Positions 1-10,724 are shown, counted from the stretch's first letter. The stretch is DNA of 64,000 nucleotides from Clarkia xantiana subsp. parviflora (GCA_036873135.1 JAPTYO010000008.1:42652819-42716818); one strand, 5' to 3'. The notes: generated by a model not told the origin, from the letters alone. Translations and numbers: made by a program.

Positions 1-423
1 CCACCACGGGAGGAACATTCCTCCTTGCTAATGCCGCCATTTCATGGACGAGCAAGAAGCAAACCTGAGTCGCGCTGTCCACGATGGAATCGAAATTCGT
101 AGCTCTCTCTAAGAATGCACATGAAGCGGTCTGGCTCAAAAGGCTTCTAACTGCGCTACGTTGTGGCGATGTCAAGAATAAACCTGTGAAGGTCTTCTCT
201 TACAGTCAAGCAGCCATTGTGGCAGTTAAGAATCCGAAGTACCGTAGTAAGACCAAACACATTGATGAGAAATAATTTCATGATAAATTTTAATGGTAGT
301 AGACAATATAATCACTATGGAATACTTGTGCACCAATAATATGGCAGCGGACCCATTAACAAAACTACTACGCAGGGACATATTCAAAAAACATGTAAAA
401 CTGCCTGGATTGCGTAGGGTTTA
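1..423 (+). pseudogene. copia-A RNase H, C-terminal remnant
   Basis: This is the end of a Ty1-copia RT-RNase H polyprotein that enters from the left edge. The frame reads the family signature around S-W-T-S-K-K-Q, then M-E-S-K-F-V-A-L-S and the Y-R-S-K-T-K-H-I-D block, and finishes near 421 with the L-R-R-V-stop ending also seen in copia-C at 39606. It is dead. An in-frame TGA at 66-68 replaces the Cys codon found in copia-B and copia-C, and a TAA follows H-I-D-E-K at 273-275; after that the frame is lost for about 30 codons. The RNase H would degrade the RNA strand of the RNA:DNA hybrid during replication of the element. Family assignment is firm from homology to 39160-39606; the rest of the element lies outside the window. 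Confidence 0.9.
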
Positions 424-1542
424 GAAATGGCATGTATCTGTGATAACATTTTGATATTAGAAAGTTACATTTTGTAAGTGAAAGAATTGCAACTTAGTTT
501 ATGATCAATCGACGTCATAATGTTTTGATTACATCAGATTTACGGTCTATAAACTAAGTCGTAGGAGGACGCAATCCTATGCCAAACTATGTCGAATGTG
601 GGCATTACCTAGTCACACAGGTACAGTAGTCTTGCGATGGAGGGAGGCCTCTACCAAGCAAGATTGGCTAAGAGTCAGGGGGATAAACATGATTAAGCAA
701 AACGATTATCTAGTTTTGAAGTAACTCGACATGATCTTCGTTTTGCATATCGCCCTGATGAACTTCGTTCGTCATTAAACCACATTCTGGGCCAGATGAG
801 AATCCGTGATAGCATGATTGACATATCCCTTTCTTGTCAAACCAAAAGTTCATGAATGCTATCAACGCGTGCTTCATACTACGCGTGCCACGTTCGACCA
901 CGGGGTCACAACTTGGTTGTGCTAGGAAGGAATCCTCGTGATTCCGGGGAGCGCAAACTTCTTCACCTCGAGCGTGTGATTGATCCCAGGAGCCTTGTGA
1001 AGAGGCACCTAAAGTATCCTCACGGACTCGGAACTCATATCTAAGGTCAGCAATGCTTGCTTCCCGGCGTACGAGCGTAGTGCTGAACAAAAAGGCCCAG
1101 TGACCACGTCTTTGGAAACTGGTTGGGTCTGACTAAGGATATGAGCAATGGGGATGGTCAAGTTCACATGTAATTCACCGACTCTTGTATTCACTAGATG
1201 GCCACAAACCAGATATTAGTTGAAGGTTGTGAATACTTGTACGGATGCCTTGGAGAAGTGTTCCTATGTGGAAACTAAGCAAAATGAGAATTAACAGTTG
1301 ACCTAGGATACAGTGCGGTACAATATAAATGATGTTTATAACAGACTGCTTAGAGAAAAGGGAATCAATGTTCCGCGGGCGCTACAATACTCCTAACAGA
1401 TGAGTAGCACGATGCCCGTCGTATCCGCCGGTCGCACGACAAACCTCGTATGAACTATTCGGAAGCAAGGACCAGATCGAAGGAGTGAAATATTGATGCA
1501 TATTTGGACGACAATACATTAACATGCACCCTCCCATTCCGG
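424..1542 (+). other. copia-A 3' untranslated region
   Basis: About 1.1 kb of apparently non-coding sequence lies between the pol stop and the polypurine tract. It is closely matched by copia-C (39607-40714) and, for its first 600 bases, by copia-B (16739-17340). Short open frames occur on both strands but carry no recognisable domain, and one of them is broken in copia-B. The length is unusual for a copia element, where the tract normally follows pol closely. I see no promoter or RNA gene in it. Confidence 0.7.
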
Positions 1543-1553
1543 CGAGTGGGAGC
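1543..1553 (+). other. copia-A polypurine tract
   Basis: The purine-rich string CGAGTGGGAGC lies immediately before the TG of the 3' LTR. The same string precedes the LTR of copia-C at 40715-40725. In the family this tract primes plus-strand DNA synthesis. The role is inferred from position and conservation. Confidence 0.7.
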
Positions 1554-2149
1554 TGTAAGCATATGGTGATGGGCGTCGTAATTGGTAGCCCATAATATGT
1601 ATATACCTAAGGAAATTAGGTATATGTCACATTAGGATAATTGGGCCAGACCCAAATCCCAATTGACATGAGAGGCCCAAAATTGGGCCTCCCTATGCAT
1701 AGTGGCCGGCCGAATATTAGGAGTGGGTAAAGTGGACTTTTGTCCACTTTTCTCCTCCTATAAATACATGGTCTTAGGGAATTTTTAGGGTTAATCACTA
1801 TTCCATAATTAGAGTGTTTTAGAGAGAAAAACCCTCCACCCCACACCTAAATTTCGGCCGAACCTATAGTCACCCAAGGTGTGCTAATTTGCTTCTAAGC
1901 AAACACTCCAGAGATCTGTCCCCGTGCCAAGAATCGATCAGAGGCTTTGCTGTGGAGCTTGTACCGCGTAGGGCTTCTCTAACAAGAACCTCTACGGGTC
2001 CCGACCGGAGGATCGTGAACTCCCTCCTGCGAAGATCTTGGGTCTATGGATAACGTTAAAGGTATGTGCGAATCTTCCGTTGCGTAATCCCGATTACTAG
2101 CATGTACCATGATTTAGTATCCGTAGTGATTACTCCCCGTAATCTGACA
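1554..2149 (+). mobile_element. copia-A 3' LTR
   Basis: A 596-bp LTR starting TGTAAGCATATGG and ending CTGACA. Both ends were set by comparison with the copia-C 3' LTR (40726-41326) and the copia-D 5' LTR (42213-42810). It has a CTCCTATAAATA TATA-box region near 1752-1767, followed by the conserved GAGGCTTTGCTGTGGAG segment near 1940. The matching 5' LTR is off the left edge, so no target duplication can be checked. Confidence 0.88.
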
Positions 2150-2249
2150 ATATTATCATTATGACGTCGTAAATATAATAAACTCAAATAGAAATTCTTT
2201 TATTCAATACTTCAAATCCAAAATGTTACTGTCACACATTACAAGCCTT

Positions 2250-2473
2250 CTAAATTTTACGCAAGCCAAGCAGTTTTTCATGCTTTTCGAAAATATCCTT
2301 GCGTAAGGGTTTAGTCAATAGATCCGCAATCATGTTTTCCGAAAGAAAGAATTCGACTGTGATCAACTTTTCTTCTACCACACTCTCCGCATAGTTGTAT
2401 TTTATATCAATGTGTTTTGTCCTACTATGGTACTTCAGATTCTTGACTGCCCCTATCGCAGCTTGACTGCCCC
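2250..2473 (-). pseudogene. Ty1-copia RNase H C-terminal fragment, minus strand
   Basis: On the minus strand the frame contains S-Q-A-A-I-G-A-V-K-N, then Y-H-S-R-T-K-H-I-D-I-K-Y and A-D-L-L-T-K-P-L-R, which is the usual end of copia RNase H, with a stop at 2250. Upstream on the minus strand, similarity stops at about 2473, where GGGGCAGTCAAG is duplicated and unrelated sequence begins. It probably belongs with the integrase scrap at 2934-3290: the order IN then RH is correct on this strand, and RT has been replaced by foreign sequence. Not functional. Confidence 0.85.
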
Positions 2474-2933
2474 TTAGCGAACCAGCCGGTTTTGAGCGGA
2501 CCGGGCGGTCCGTTAAATAAAGAAAAAAAAATATGTCAACACTAAAAAATAAAGAATAAAATCTAAACTCTAAAGGTAGCCGCAACATTACAAAAAATCA
2601 GTAACTTCAGTAAAGGCCAAACGCAGCAGAACAGAACCCCAGAGGCAAGCAGCAGAACAGATTTGCAGCCTCGTCTCAGTCGGCCCACACTTCAGCAGCC
2701 TCACACCGTCGGCCTCACACCGCCTACCCCGCTTCCAATCGTCGAACTCCCACCTCCACGATCCCCACCGCCCACCCCGCTTCCATAGCTTCTCAGCTCC
2801 GCCACGCCTAGCTCTCCTTCCCATACAGAACCTCAGAAGGAGACTTAAAACCCAGCAGTTAAGATGGTAAAAGGTTGATTAGGTATCAAGCTTATATAAT
2901 ACAATAACCCAAGTACTTGATTGGTAGTGAAGC
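2474..2933. other. unassigned sequence inside copia debris
   Basis: About 460 bases without a recognisable gene. The GC- and CT-rich part at 2588-2824 has open frames on the minus strand but low-complexity composition (R, G and W rich) and no domain I recognise. It separates two pieces of one minus-strand copia remnant and may be a later insertion or filler DNA. Confidence 0.4.
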
Positions 2934-3290
2934 TTAAAATCTAATAGCCCGAGCAAAATTTAGTAGATGTCTACGTTGCGATCCACTCTTCCATTTTGTT
3001 GTGGTGTGAACAACTTGTTTGATAAAGAATACCTGATTGTTGAAAGAGATCCTTACACATGGAGTTGAGAAACTCAATGCATTGTCACTTCTAATAATTT
3101 TCACCAACCAACCAAACTGAGTTTTAATCTTATATAAGAAATTCTTGATCTTAAAAGACGTATCACTCTTATTTCTCATGAGAAATACCCAAGTGGTCCT
3201 TGAATAATCATCTACTATGCTCAAGAAATATTGATAATTTTTTATACAAGAAAGTGAGATTCCGACACATGGAGATTTCGTCAGGCACAT
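2934..3290 (-). pseudogene. Ty1-copia integrase core fragment, minus strand
   Basis: The minus-strand frame reads [18 protein letters not shown] and then I-I-R-S-D-N-A. This is the copia integrase (rve) core around the first two acidic positions of the D,D-35-E triad. The catalytic Glu region cannot be read cleanly downstream and the ends are degenerate. The integrase would have joined element DNA to the host chromosome. This is a truncated fossil directly upstream of the VHA-H promoter region. Confidence 0.85.
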
Positions 3291-3639
3291 ATCGATCTAA
3301 CATGGAGAATCAAAATCGGAGAAAGAGAATTGAAGAAGAGAGATTTTGAGATTGAGATTTGAGATTTAAGGTTGAGTTGAATCTGTTCATTATGGGGTGG
3401 GGATCGGGAGAAATGAGATATAATGAAGGGGGAGGGGAAAAGATAGAGACAACAAGAGAGTAAATAAAAGAAGCAGTCGATGCGGTATGAACCAGTTGAA
3501 CCGGGAATCGATACCCTCACCGGTTCGATGTCCGATCCGATTCTGATAAAAATGGCAGAACCCTGACCGGTCCGATTCTGGCTGCAAATAATTAATTGAT
3601 TTTTTTTTTTTTTAATATAATTCATTCATTCAGATCTTC
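3291..3639. other. upstream region of VHA-H
   Basis: About 350 bases between the copia integrase fossil and the presumed transcript start of VHA-H. It contains purine-rich stretches (3301-3470), a GC-richer part with repeated CCGGTTCGAT-like and CCGATTCTG motifs (3500-3590), and a T12-T13 run at 3600-3612. I see no clear TATA box. If VHA-H is expressed, its proximal promoter must lie here, hard against transposon debris. Confidence 0.4.
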
Positions 3640-3714
3640 ATTTTGGTGTCGTATCTTCCTTCAATCAATTGCTACGAGACAAACGAAGGCCACACAGCCG
3701 GAGCAACTGCGAAG

Positions 3715-3881
3715 GTACCCGCTACTTTCCAGTTTCCTCATCTCTTCATCCTCTTCTATTCTCCACTTTTGTCCGGACGTTTCTTCATTCTCAGTTGTGA
3801 AACTGAAGCCCAAACCTGAATTCTGCTTACGATCTATTCTGCTCTAACCTCTTATGCTTATCTGATCTCTCCTCTGCGTAG
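3715..3881 (+). other. probable 5'-UTR intron of VHA-H
   Basis: GCGAAG|GTACCC at 3714/3715 and CTCTGCGTAG|GGCTTCC at 3881/3882 form a plausible donor and acceptor around a pyrimidine-rich segment, 22 bases before the start codon at 3904. Plant V-ATPase and other housekeeping genes often carry leader introns. This is inferred from splice signals alone. Confidence 0.45.
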
Positions 3882-3903
3882 GGCTTCCGATTCCGCCGTT
3901 CCA

Positions 3904-6900
3904 ATGGATCATGCTGAGTTATCCACGGAACAGGTCATTTGTGTTTCCACTTAATTGATTTTGATGTTCTATTCGACCGAAGTCGGATCGCATTGGATTG
4001 AATTATCTGTGCGAATATGTTGCCAGAGAAGTTTCTTCTGATTCTCAATTATCTCTTATTCCCTGCTCATCTGGATTAATCCTATACAAATCGTGGATCT
4101 GTAACGCATCAATGAATTGTTTTTTTCCCATATGATGTCAAAACGATTGATAAAACAGTTTTACCGATCAAATAGTCTCTTTGTCCTCAAGGTTTTAAGG
4201 AGGGACATCCCATGGGAGACATATATGACTAGTAAGCTGATCACTGGGACATGCCTTCAGTTGTTGAGGCGCTACGACAAAAAGCCAGAAAGTTATCGTG
4301 CTCAGCTCCTGGAAGATGTAATTTTTCACTCGTGATTTCATTTTGGGGTCAGTAATTATTCATGTATTGACTCCACTAACTTATGATCACAGGATGGTCC
4401 AGCCTACTTTCGGGTGTTTGTTGCCATTTTGCGGGATATATCCAAGGAAGAAACTGTAGAATATGTCCTGGCTCTGATTGATGAGATGCTTGCAGGTGAA
4501 TTTTGAGTAAGCTAGCATTAGTTATATATTTTACTGCTGTGTATTAGAAGTAACTAACTTATTTGGATGTTACCTTAAACAGTGAACCCAAGAAGGGCCA
4601 GATTGTTTCATGACAGTTCTCTGGCAAGCGAAGATACTTATGAACCCTTCCTAAGTTGAGTTCTTGTGATTGGGAGGCCAAAACTTCCACTTCTTTTCGT
4701 ACTCTATCTATTGGCAGTCATTTGTTTTACCCTATAAGTTGGGATAGAGTCGAGGTGTACAATGGGTCATACTTGAATTTATTAGTACTATGGGATTACA
4801 TGGGAAGTATATTCTTGTTATGAATCATTTATGGCTCTGGAAAGTAGTAAGTGTTTATGAACAAGCAAAGCAGCAGGGATTTGTAATTGGTTCTTTTGTG
4901 GAGTAATTTTCTTTCAAGACAATGGCATAATTGCATTATTATCATGTGTGGATACTCTGTTTTGGAAAACACGAAGTTGACATCATGTTGCTGAATTATT
5001 CAGATTACTGTGGAAAGGAAACTGGTTCATACAGGAGAAGAGTTGTAAGATTCTTGCACTGATAATAAGGTAAGTAAAACTATCCAGCTACTTAGAGAGG
5101 CAAATCGCTTGTACAGTTACTGCTGTTTAAGAAATTGATAGGGCTGTGCATACTTGTACTGATAACTTTTGTATGTTTATTATAGTGCAAGGCCAAAAGT
5201 GCAGAATGGACTTCTTGCAAATGGGGATCACTCGAACTCAAAAAAAACGTTCACTGCCATTGATGATGTGTTTAAGGGTTTGGTTGAGTGGCTGTGTACA
5301 CAGGTTCGTTTCATCTGTTTTTTCTTTATCGCACATAATATGTTGTTTGTTTCAGAATGTGCAAGTTTTGTTTGAGTCCTATTTACTTGTCAACTCATTA
5401 AAGGCTTCCAGTGTTGCCATTGAATTTAGCTACACAGATTAGGCGGTATTGTATGAATCTCTTTTGTTATGGTCTGAATCTCTTTTGTTATTGTGACATT
5501 GTCAGTTAATTGGTTTAGTGATGGTCTTATAGTCTTACTGAACCGTTTCTTTGCAGCTGAAGAAGCCTACACACCCAAGTAGAGGCATTCCGACTGCTGT
5601 TACTTGCCTTTCAACATTGCTCAAGGAACCGTTGGTCAGATCATCCTTTGTCCAAGCGGATGGAATCAAGCTGTTAATTCCTTTAATATCACCAGCATCT
5701 ACACAACAATCAATTCAGGTAAAAGTAGGTTAAATCAATTGAGTTGTACACAGCATATAATATCTATCTAACTTGGGTCCTTAAACTTCTTGCAACAGCT
5801 TCTTTATGAGACCTGTCTTTGTATTTGGCTTCTGTCGTACTATGAACCTGCAACTGAGTACTTGGCGTCGTCTAGGACCCTCCTACGATTGATTGATGTT
5901 GTTAAGAGTACAACAAAAGAAAAGGTAACAAATGGTTTTCTTAGAGAAAAAATTGATCAATTTCATTGCCGTAAGGCATAATGAAGATTTTCATGAATGC
6001 TTACACAAACAGTGGGAGGACTCTTCTTAAGAATATGGAATTACCCTTCTGAAAGTAGCAATTTCTTAGTTGTCATACTTGCTATCAGAATCTTTTCTAT
6101 CTTTACAATTGCTGCAAGTTTGGAGAATTTTAAATTGGATAATGTCGGTGGTGGGGCTAATTCTTTAATCTTTTGCCAGGTTGTTAGGGTGGTTGTCTTG
6201 ACTTTTAAGAACTTTCTTCCGAAAGGAACATTTGGTGCACAAATGGTTGATTTAGGGCTGCCCCAGATTGTTCAGAGCTTAAAATCACAGGCATGGAGCG
6301 ACGAGGTGAGGTGTTCTTGCAAGTCCTTTTTTCTTTTTGAATGAACGAGAGATCTTAGTGTTGAGTGTATCATATTGGGTGTTAGAGATCTTATTGTTTT
6401 TGGAAGTATCATTTCTACTATATGATTTTCCATCAGTATACTTGATTTTCATGAATAATAGTTGAGCGGTAATAACTCAATATTCATCCTTTCCAATATG
6501 GATTCAAAAATTATTTCTGGCACCAGCTAGGCCTTTTTTTTAAGTGCTTAAAAGTATGAAAATTAATTGGAAAGTGCGGTGAGGAGTGAGGACACATGTC
6601 GTGGAATGTATATTTATTTGCTTAATGGGAGGATCCTTATTACGGTCTCAAGTCTATACTATCTCTGACATATCTAGGTTATTTCCAACTTATACGCATG
6701 TAGCTGATTAAGTTATATCGAGAAGAGCCTTAGTCTATCTCTGGATGCATGCTTTGATAAGAAGCCATGGCACTTTATGGGTTTGGTAGATGAGACAATA
6801 CTTGGACTGCTGCAGTCAAGACTAAAACCATATGATTATTCTTCTCTATGCTCTTATTTCTGTCATTTGGTATGATTTTGATGAAATTGTTCTGGTTTAT

Positions 6901-7717
6901 CATTTTTTTTTTCTTGATGAGATTTTGCTACTCTAGGTAGTTTTCACAAAGCATGAGAAGCTTTGAAGTTGACTAGTAATCATAGTTTGGAGTAGCTGCC
7001 ATGACAATTGATACCCTAAAAAAGTAGATTGAGGATGATATATGCCTCTATTTTGTTCTGAATAAATATTTGAACAGTTTCTCAGACTCTGCTGCGGGTT
7101 TAATTGATTAACATAGTAATCATGGATGGATGGTGTTTATAGTGTTTTACGGACACTAAAAGATGTTATGGTAAATTTATGGATGGACAGGACTTAATTG
7201 ATGCTCTGAATCAACTGGAGGAAGCGCTGAGGGATAACATCAGGAAATTGAGTTCGTTTGACAAGTACAAACAAGAAGTTCTGCTTGGTCATCTGGACTG
7301 GTCCCCTATGCACAAGGATCCAACCTTTTGGCGTGAAAATGTGACATGCTTTGAAGAGTCTGATTTTCAGGTATTTTTTTACCTTTTATTGAGAGAGACT
7401 GACTGAGGTTGCTGCCTCCAGTTCCATCACATCTGACATATTTTGCTTCCTTGCTTGGCATTTGGTAGATATTGAGGGTACTTATCACCATACTGGATTC
7501 ATCAAGTGATCCAAGGACTCTAGCTGTTGCATGCTTTGATCTTTCACAGTTCATCCAGACCCATCCAGCTGGGCGAATCATAGTGACAGACCTGAAAGCC
7601 AAGGAGCGGGTGATGAAGCTGTTGAATCATGAAAACGCCGAGGTCACAAAGAACGCCTTGCTCTGCATTCAGAGGCTTTTCTTGGGAGCCAAGTACGCCA
7701 GCTTCTTGCAGGTTTAA
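3904..7717 (+). CDS. VHA-H: V-type proton ATPase subunit H (VHA-H), 11 coding exons
   Basis: Subunit H sits on the cytosolic V1 sector of the vacuolar H+-ATPase. It couples ATP hydrolysis to proton pumping and silences free V1; it is built of HEAT/armadillo-like helices. Exons: 3904-3933, 4192-4317, 4393-4495, 4583-4655, 5004-5069, 5186-5303, 5557-5718, 5799-5924, 6180-6305, 7191-7370 and 7469-7717. They total 1359 nt, giving 452 residues, against 441 in Arabidopsis. Recognisable blocks are [75 protein letters not shown] and the C-terminal G-A-K-Y-A-S-F-L-Q. All exons are in phase with GT-AG borders except the donor of exon 4, which reads AAG|TTGAGT. The start is the first ATG of [10 protein letters not shown] and matches the family N-terminus. 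Identification is very secure; functionality depends on the exon-4 donor. Confidence 0.95.
4654..4659 (+). other. defective splice donor of VHA-H exon 4
   Basis: The coding phase requires exon 4 to end after CTAAG at 4655 so that exon 5 (5004, after TTCAG) completes the Arg codon before L-L-W-K-G-N-W-F. The next bases are TTGAGT, not GTGAGT or GTTGAG. Moving one base left gives GT-CA instead of GT-AG. Restoring one G or changing one T would make a consensus donor. Nearby GT alternatives read into an in-frame TGA. The cause is either a sequencing deletion in a GG pair or a real splice mutation. Confidence 0.8.
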
Positions 7718-8182
7718 ATAATCAATCTGCATCTCGTTTGTTCGTTCGTTCTTTCTGAATTGGGTTGTTGGTTTAGGCAGGTCATGGACTCATGGTGTTT
7801 TTTTTACCCATCTATCTATCTATCGGTATTTGTACCTCTCCGAGTATTATTAATTATATTATTATCATTTTGAGAATAATTTGTTTCTTTTGTGATCGAC
7901 TAGACAAATGTTGTTCGGAACAACTGAGAAGCAAATACAGTATCTATTTATATCTTTTGGAAATAACACCTTCATAAAATTCATCATTGACTTATATTAT
8001 AGGCTATGAAGAACTTATAGCTTCATAGTTTAAGATATGAAGAGTTGGACCAAGTTGAAGAAAGATTTAGAGACCAAGAGCTCAGTTTATGTGTTGATAA
8101 GTTTAGGGCCTAGGGATTTTTAGAAGCTTCTTATTCTAGAAATGTAGAGTTTTATCTAGTCTAGAGGCTATATATAAATAAG
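7718..8182 (+). other. VHA-H 3' flank
   Basis: About 465 bases after the VHA-H stop codon, AT-rich, including a T-rich stretch around 7797-7803 and AT-rich motifs near 7850-7880 consistent with a 3' UTR and polyadenylation region. I see no other gene. It ends at the target duplication of the foldback element (8173-8182). Confidence 0.5.
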
Positions 8183-9078
8183 GGGTTAAGGGTCCTTATG
8201 CTACCACATGTTTGCACAAATTACACTGTTTATACCATTAGTATTTTTTTGTATCGAATTGGTACCATGTTTCCAAACCTTACTGTTTTGGTACTTCCGT
8301 TACCATTCCGTCAAAAACGGCCGTTAAATGGCATGGGCAATGCACGTGAGCAATCCAAAACTTTCAATTTTGTTACAATTTAGTCCATCTAATACATCCC
8401 TAACTTTTATTTTGTTCAATTTAGTCCTAAAATTTCAAAACCAAACAATTTTCCCAAATTGACCTAGCCGGACCTAGCCATGGGCTAGGTCCGACCCTGG
8501 GTCGGGGTCACCAGACCCAGGCGGCCCTGACCCAGGGTCGGACCTAGCCCTAGGCTAGGTTCGGCTAGGTCAATTGGGACCTAGCCCCAATTTAACATAA
8601 TTGGGACCTAGCCCCAATTTAACTCAATTGGGGCTAGGTCCCAATTGACCTACCCGGACCTAGCCTAGGGCTAGGTCCGACCCTGGGTCAGGGCCGCCTG
8701 GGTCTGGTGACCCCGACCCAGGGTCTGGTGACCCCGACCCAGGGTCGGACCTAGCCATGGGCTAGCCATGGGCTAGGTCCGACGTGGTCAATTTGGGAAA
8801 ATGGTTTGGTTTTGAAAATTTAGGACTAAATTGAACAAAATAAAAGTTAAGGATGCATTAGATGGACTAAATTGTAACAAAATTGAAAGTTTTGGGCTGC
8901 TCACGTGCATGGCACATGCTATTTAACGGCCGTTTTTGACGGAATGGTAACAGAAGTACCAAAACAGTAAGGTTTGGAAACATATGGTACCAATTCGGTA
9001 CAAAAAATACTAATAATATGAACAGTGTAATTTTTGCAAACATGTGGTACCAAAATGACCCTTAACCCTATAAATAAG
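8173..9078. mobile_element. foldback Mutator-like MITE with 10-bp target duplication
   Basis: The element at 8183-9068 (886 bp) is nearly one large inverted repeat. Its outer ends are GGGTTAAGGGTC and the reverse complement. The arms of about 420 bp match at roughly 90% by eye and share the segments CAAAAACGGCCGTTAAAT and CAATTTTGTTACAATTTAG. The centre near 8600 is built from repeated GGACCTAGCC-type words. It is flanked by TATAAATAAG at 8173-8182 and again at 9069-9078. A target duplication of 9-11 bp and long terminal inverted repeats are typical of Mutator-like elements. There is no transposase, so it is non-autonomous. Superfamily assignment is inference from target-site length; the boundaries are direct. 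Confidence 0.85.
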
Positions 9079-9594
9079 AGTTGAATGATTTGTATAGATG
9101 TAACAAAGTAACACAACACCAAACTACTTTGCAAAGGGTAAATCTACGAGAGTAAAATAGTTATATATATATATACGAGTTATTCTCTTATTAATGGAGT
9201 ACAATTTTGTGCAAGTGCAAATCTACGCTTTGTGGTCATTGGAACTTTGTGGTCATTGGAGTTTTCCCTCATCGTGTGTAGCAAGCCAACAAACCTGATG
9301 CTGGCGCTACCATGCCCACCTTTCCCTTTCCATCACCTGTAAAGTCATCCCGCGAGGCCCGTCTTCAATGTCGATATATGGTTCAGCTTTCACTATTTCC
9401 TTCAATTCCTCCACCACCGCTTCGGTCCGTGTTTCATTCTAGACATAGGCTGCTTGCTGCGATGACATCAGGGCCAGCCTCTTCGCTAAGGTCGGTTGCT
9501 GTCTCCCACACATCAGCGTTTGGCACTGCCGGTTCAACCTCCGCCGCATTTTATATGTGCGCTTCTTCTGGTTTTGATCACCTTAGGACAGGCA
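9079..9594. other. sequence between foldback element and minus-strand copia PBS
   Basis: The first 200 bases are AT-rich (a TATATATATA run at 9161-9173). From 9312 to 9594 a 103-codon plus-strand frame is open, but it has no domain I recognise. This stretch lies where the leader of the minus-strand copia remnant (PBS at 9598-9610) would be, so it is more likely transposon leader than a gene. Confidence 0.4.
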
Positions 9595-10140
9595 GCTCTG
9601 ATATCAAGTTGATAAGTCCTTAGATTTTAGGAAGCTAAGAACACAAGTAGATATTTGATAGAAAGGAATCAACTCCCCTAATCAGTCATAATCTATATTC
9701 GAGACTAAAATTAATTGTTTCAAGTTTACTTTTATTTCCTTGATTGATTCATATATCTGATTACAAAACTCCTAATCATTCCTAACGATATAAAATAATT
9801 TAACACATTTTATACAACCCCTAAAGAATAACTTATATGCTAGCTCGGTGCCAACAAATGTCCTCACCTGTTACCCCACACACTATTCAATACATGATAA
9901 GTGTCAATGGGACAAAAGTAGGATGTCCCCACTAACACTTGTCATATTCTAATAGATGAGCGGGGCACCTGTTGCCACCGAGCTAAGCAATAATTTATCA
10001 CCCCTAAAGATATTACTACCCCTAATATAGATATGATTAGATAAAACTTCCTAATATAAATATTATTTTCTTAATATATATAGTACAATAGATAATATAA
10101 TATCGCAAGTTCGATACTTATCTTATTATTCTTCGCACTT
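9595..10140 (-). mobile_element. probable minus-strand copia LTR remnant with primer-binding site
   Basis: GCTCTGATATCAA at 9598-9610 is the reverse complement of TTGATATCAGAGC, one base-step from the canonical initiator tRNA-Met site TGGTATCAGAGC. TGATAAGTCC starts at 9613, so on the minus strand an LTR ending in TTATCA would sit two bases before the site, as expected. The minus strand also has TATAAAATG near 9810-9820. The right boundary is unclear. A 150-bp MITE interrupts the region at 9838-9989. No coding part survives. Confidence 0.45.
9838..9989. mobile_element. small MITE with GCTAGCTCGGTG inverted termini
   Basis: Terminal inverted repeats GCTAGCTCGGTG (9839-9850) and CACCGAGCTAAGC (9976-9988) extend inward as GTGCCAACA and TGTTGCCAC. 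The interior has no ORF. Flanks ATAACTTAT and ATAATTTAT could be a 9-bp target duplication with one mismatch. The superfamily is not certain. Confidence 0.6.
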
Positions 10141-10167
10141 AAAGTCTTCTTACTAGTTGTACTATTT

Positions 10168-10711
10168 TGTAGGACGACTCTACACGAATATCATATTAGG
10201 GATTTAAGGCTAGGCCTAAAATCTCAATTGACCTGGAAATCCCAAAATTGGGGCTCCCTAATAGCATGGCCGACCAACTTTACTAGGAGGGGTAAATTGA
10301 ACTTTTGTCCACTTTACTCCTCTTATAAATAAGGAGTCCTAGGAGGGTTTCACTACACTAATGCTATTCCTCTCTTCCTAGTGGGGAGATTAAAAGAAAA
10401 CCCTCCTCCCTATACCTAGCTAGTTCGGCCGAAATACACACCACCAAGGATGTGCCAAATTATGTCGAGCAATTTACTCCAGGAGATCCATCCCGCGAAG
10501 AATCGACTGAGGCTTTGCTGTGAGACATAATCCGCGTAGGGCTTCTCTAACAGGAACCTCTACCGAAACCGTCCGTCGGATCGAGAACTCCCCTCAACGG
10601 TCCCGGGCTACATGAAACAATAAAGGTATGTGCACCTTATTCCGCTGCGTATTAGTTACCATGCACGTACTTAGGGTTTTGTTTCCGTAATATTAATCCC
10701 TAAATCCTTCA
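10168..10711 (+). mobile_element. copia-B 5' LTR (left end uncertain)
   Basis: Homologous to the copia-A, -C and -D LTRs through the conserved order: a segment like CAATTGACCTGG, then AACTTTTGTCCACTTTACTCC, CTTATAAATAAGGAG (TATA region near 10322), TTCGGCCGAA, GAGGCTTTGCTGTGAG and the GCGTAGGGCTTCTCTAACA block. It ends CCTTCA at 10711, just before the primer-binding site. The left end is more diverged than in its relatives; TGTAGGACG at 10168 is my best guess. Confidence 0.7.
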
Positions 10712-10712
10712 G

Positions 10713-10724
10713 TAGTATCAGAGC
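10713..10724 (+). other. copia-B primer-binding site (tRNA-Met, one mismatch)
   Basis: TAGTATCAGAGC lies one base after the LTR. The canonical plant copia site is TGGTATCAGAGC, so the second base has changed. Reverse transcription would begin here from initiator tRNA-Met. Confidence 0.85.

Noticed and set aside
856..1044. Small frame whose peptide resembles one at 40033-40215 in copia-C
   Set aside because: Similarity follows the general DNA identity of the two UTRs, many differences change the amino acid, and the copia-B copy has an in-frame stop.
710..1090. 126-codon minus-strand open frame in the copia-A 3' UTR
   Set aside because: No domain and no start context; lies within conserved non-coding 3' UTR of the element.
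8183..9068. Giant microRNA precursor
   Set aside because: Terminal repeats plus exact target duplication show a transposon; arms of 420 bp are far longer than a plant precursor stem.
9312..9623. 103-codon plus-strand frame rich in Ser and Pro
   Set aside because: No recognisable domain; it overlaps the reverse complement of a tRNA-Met primer site and so is probably the antisense of a copia leader.
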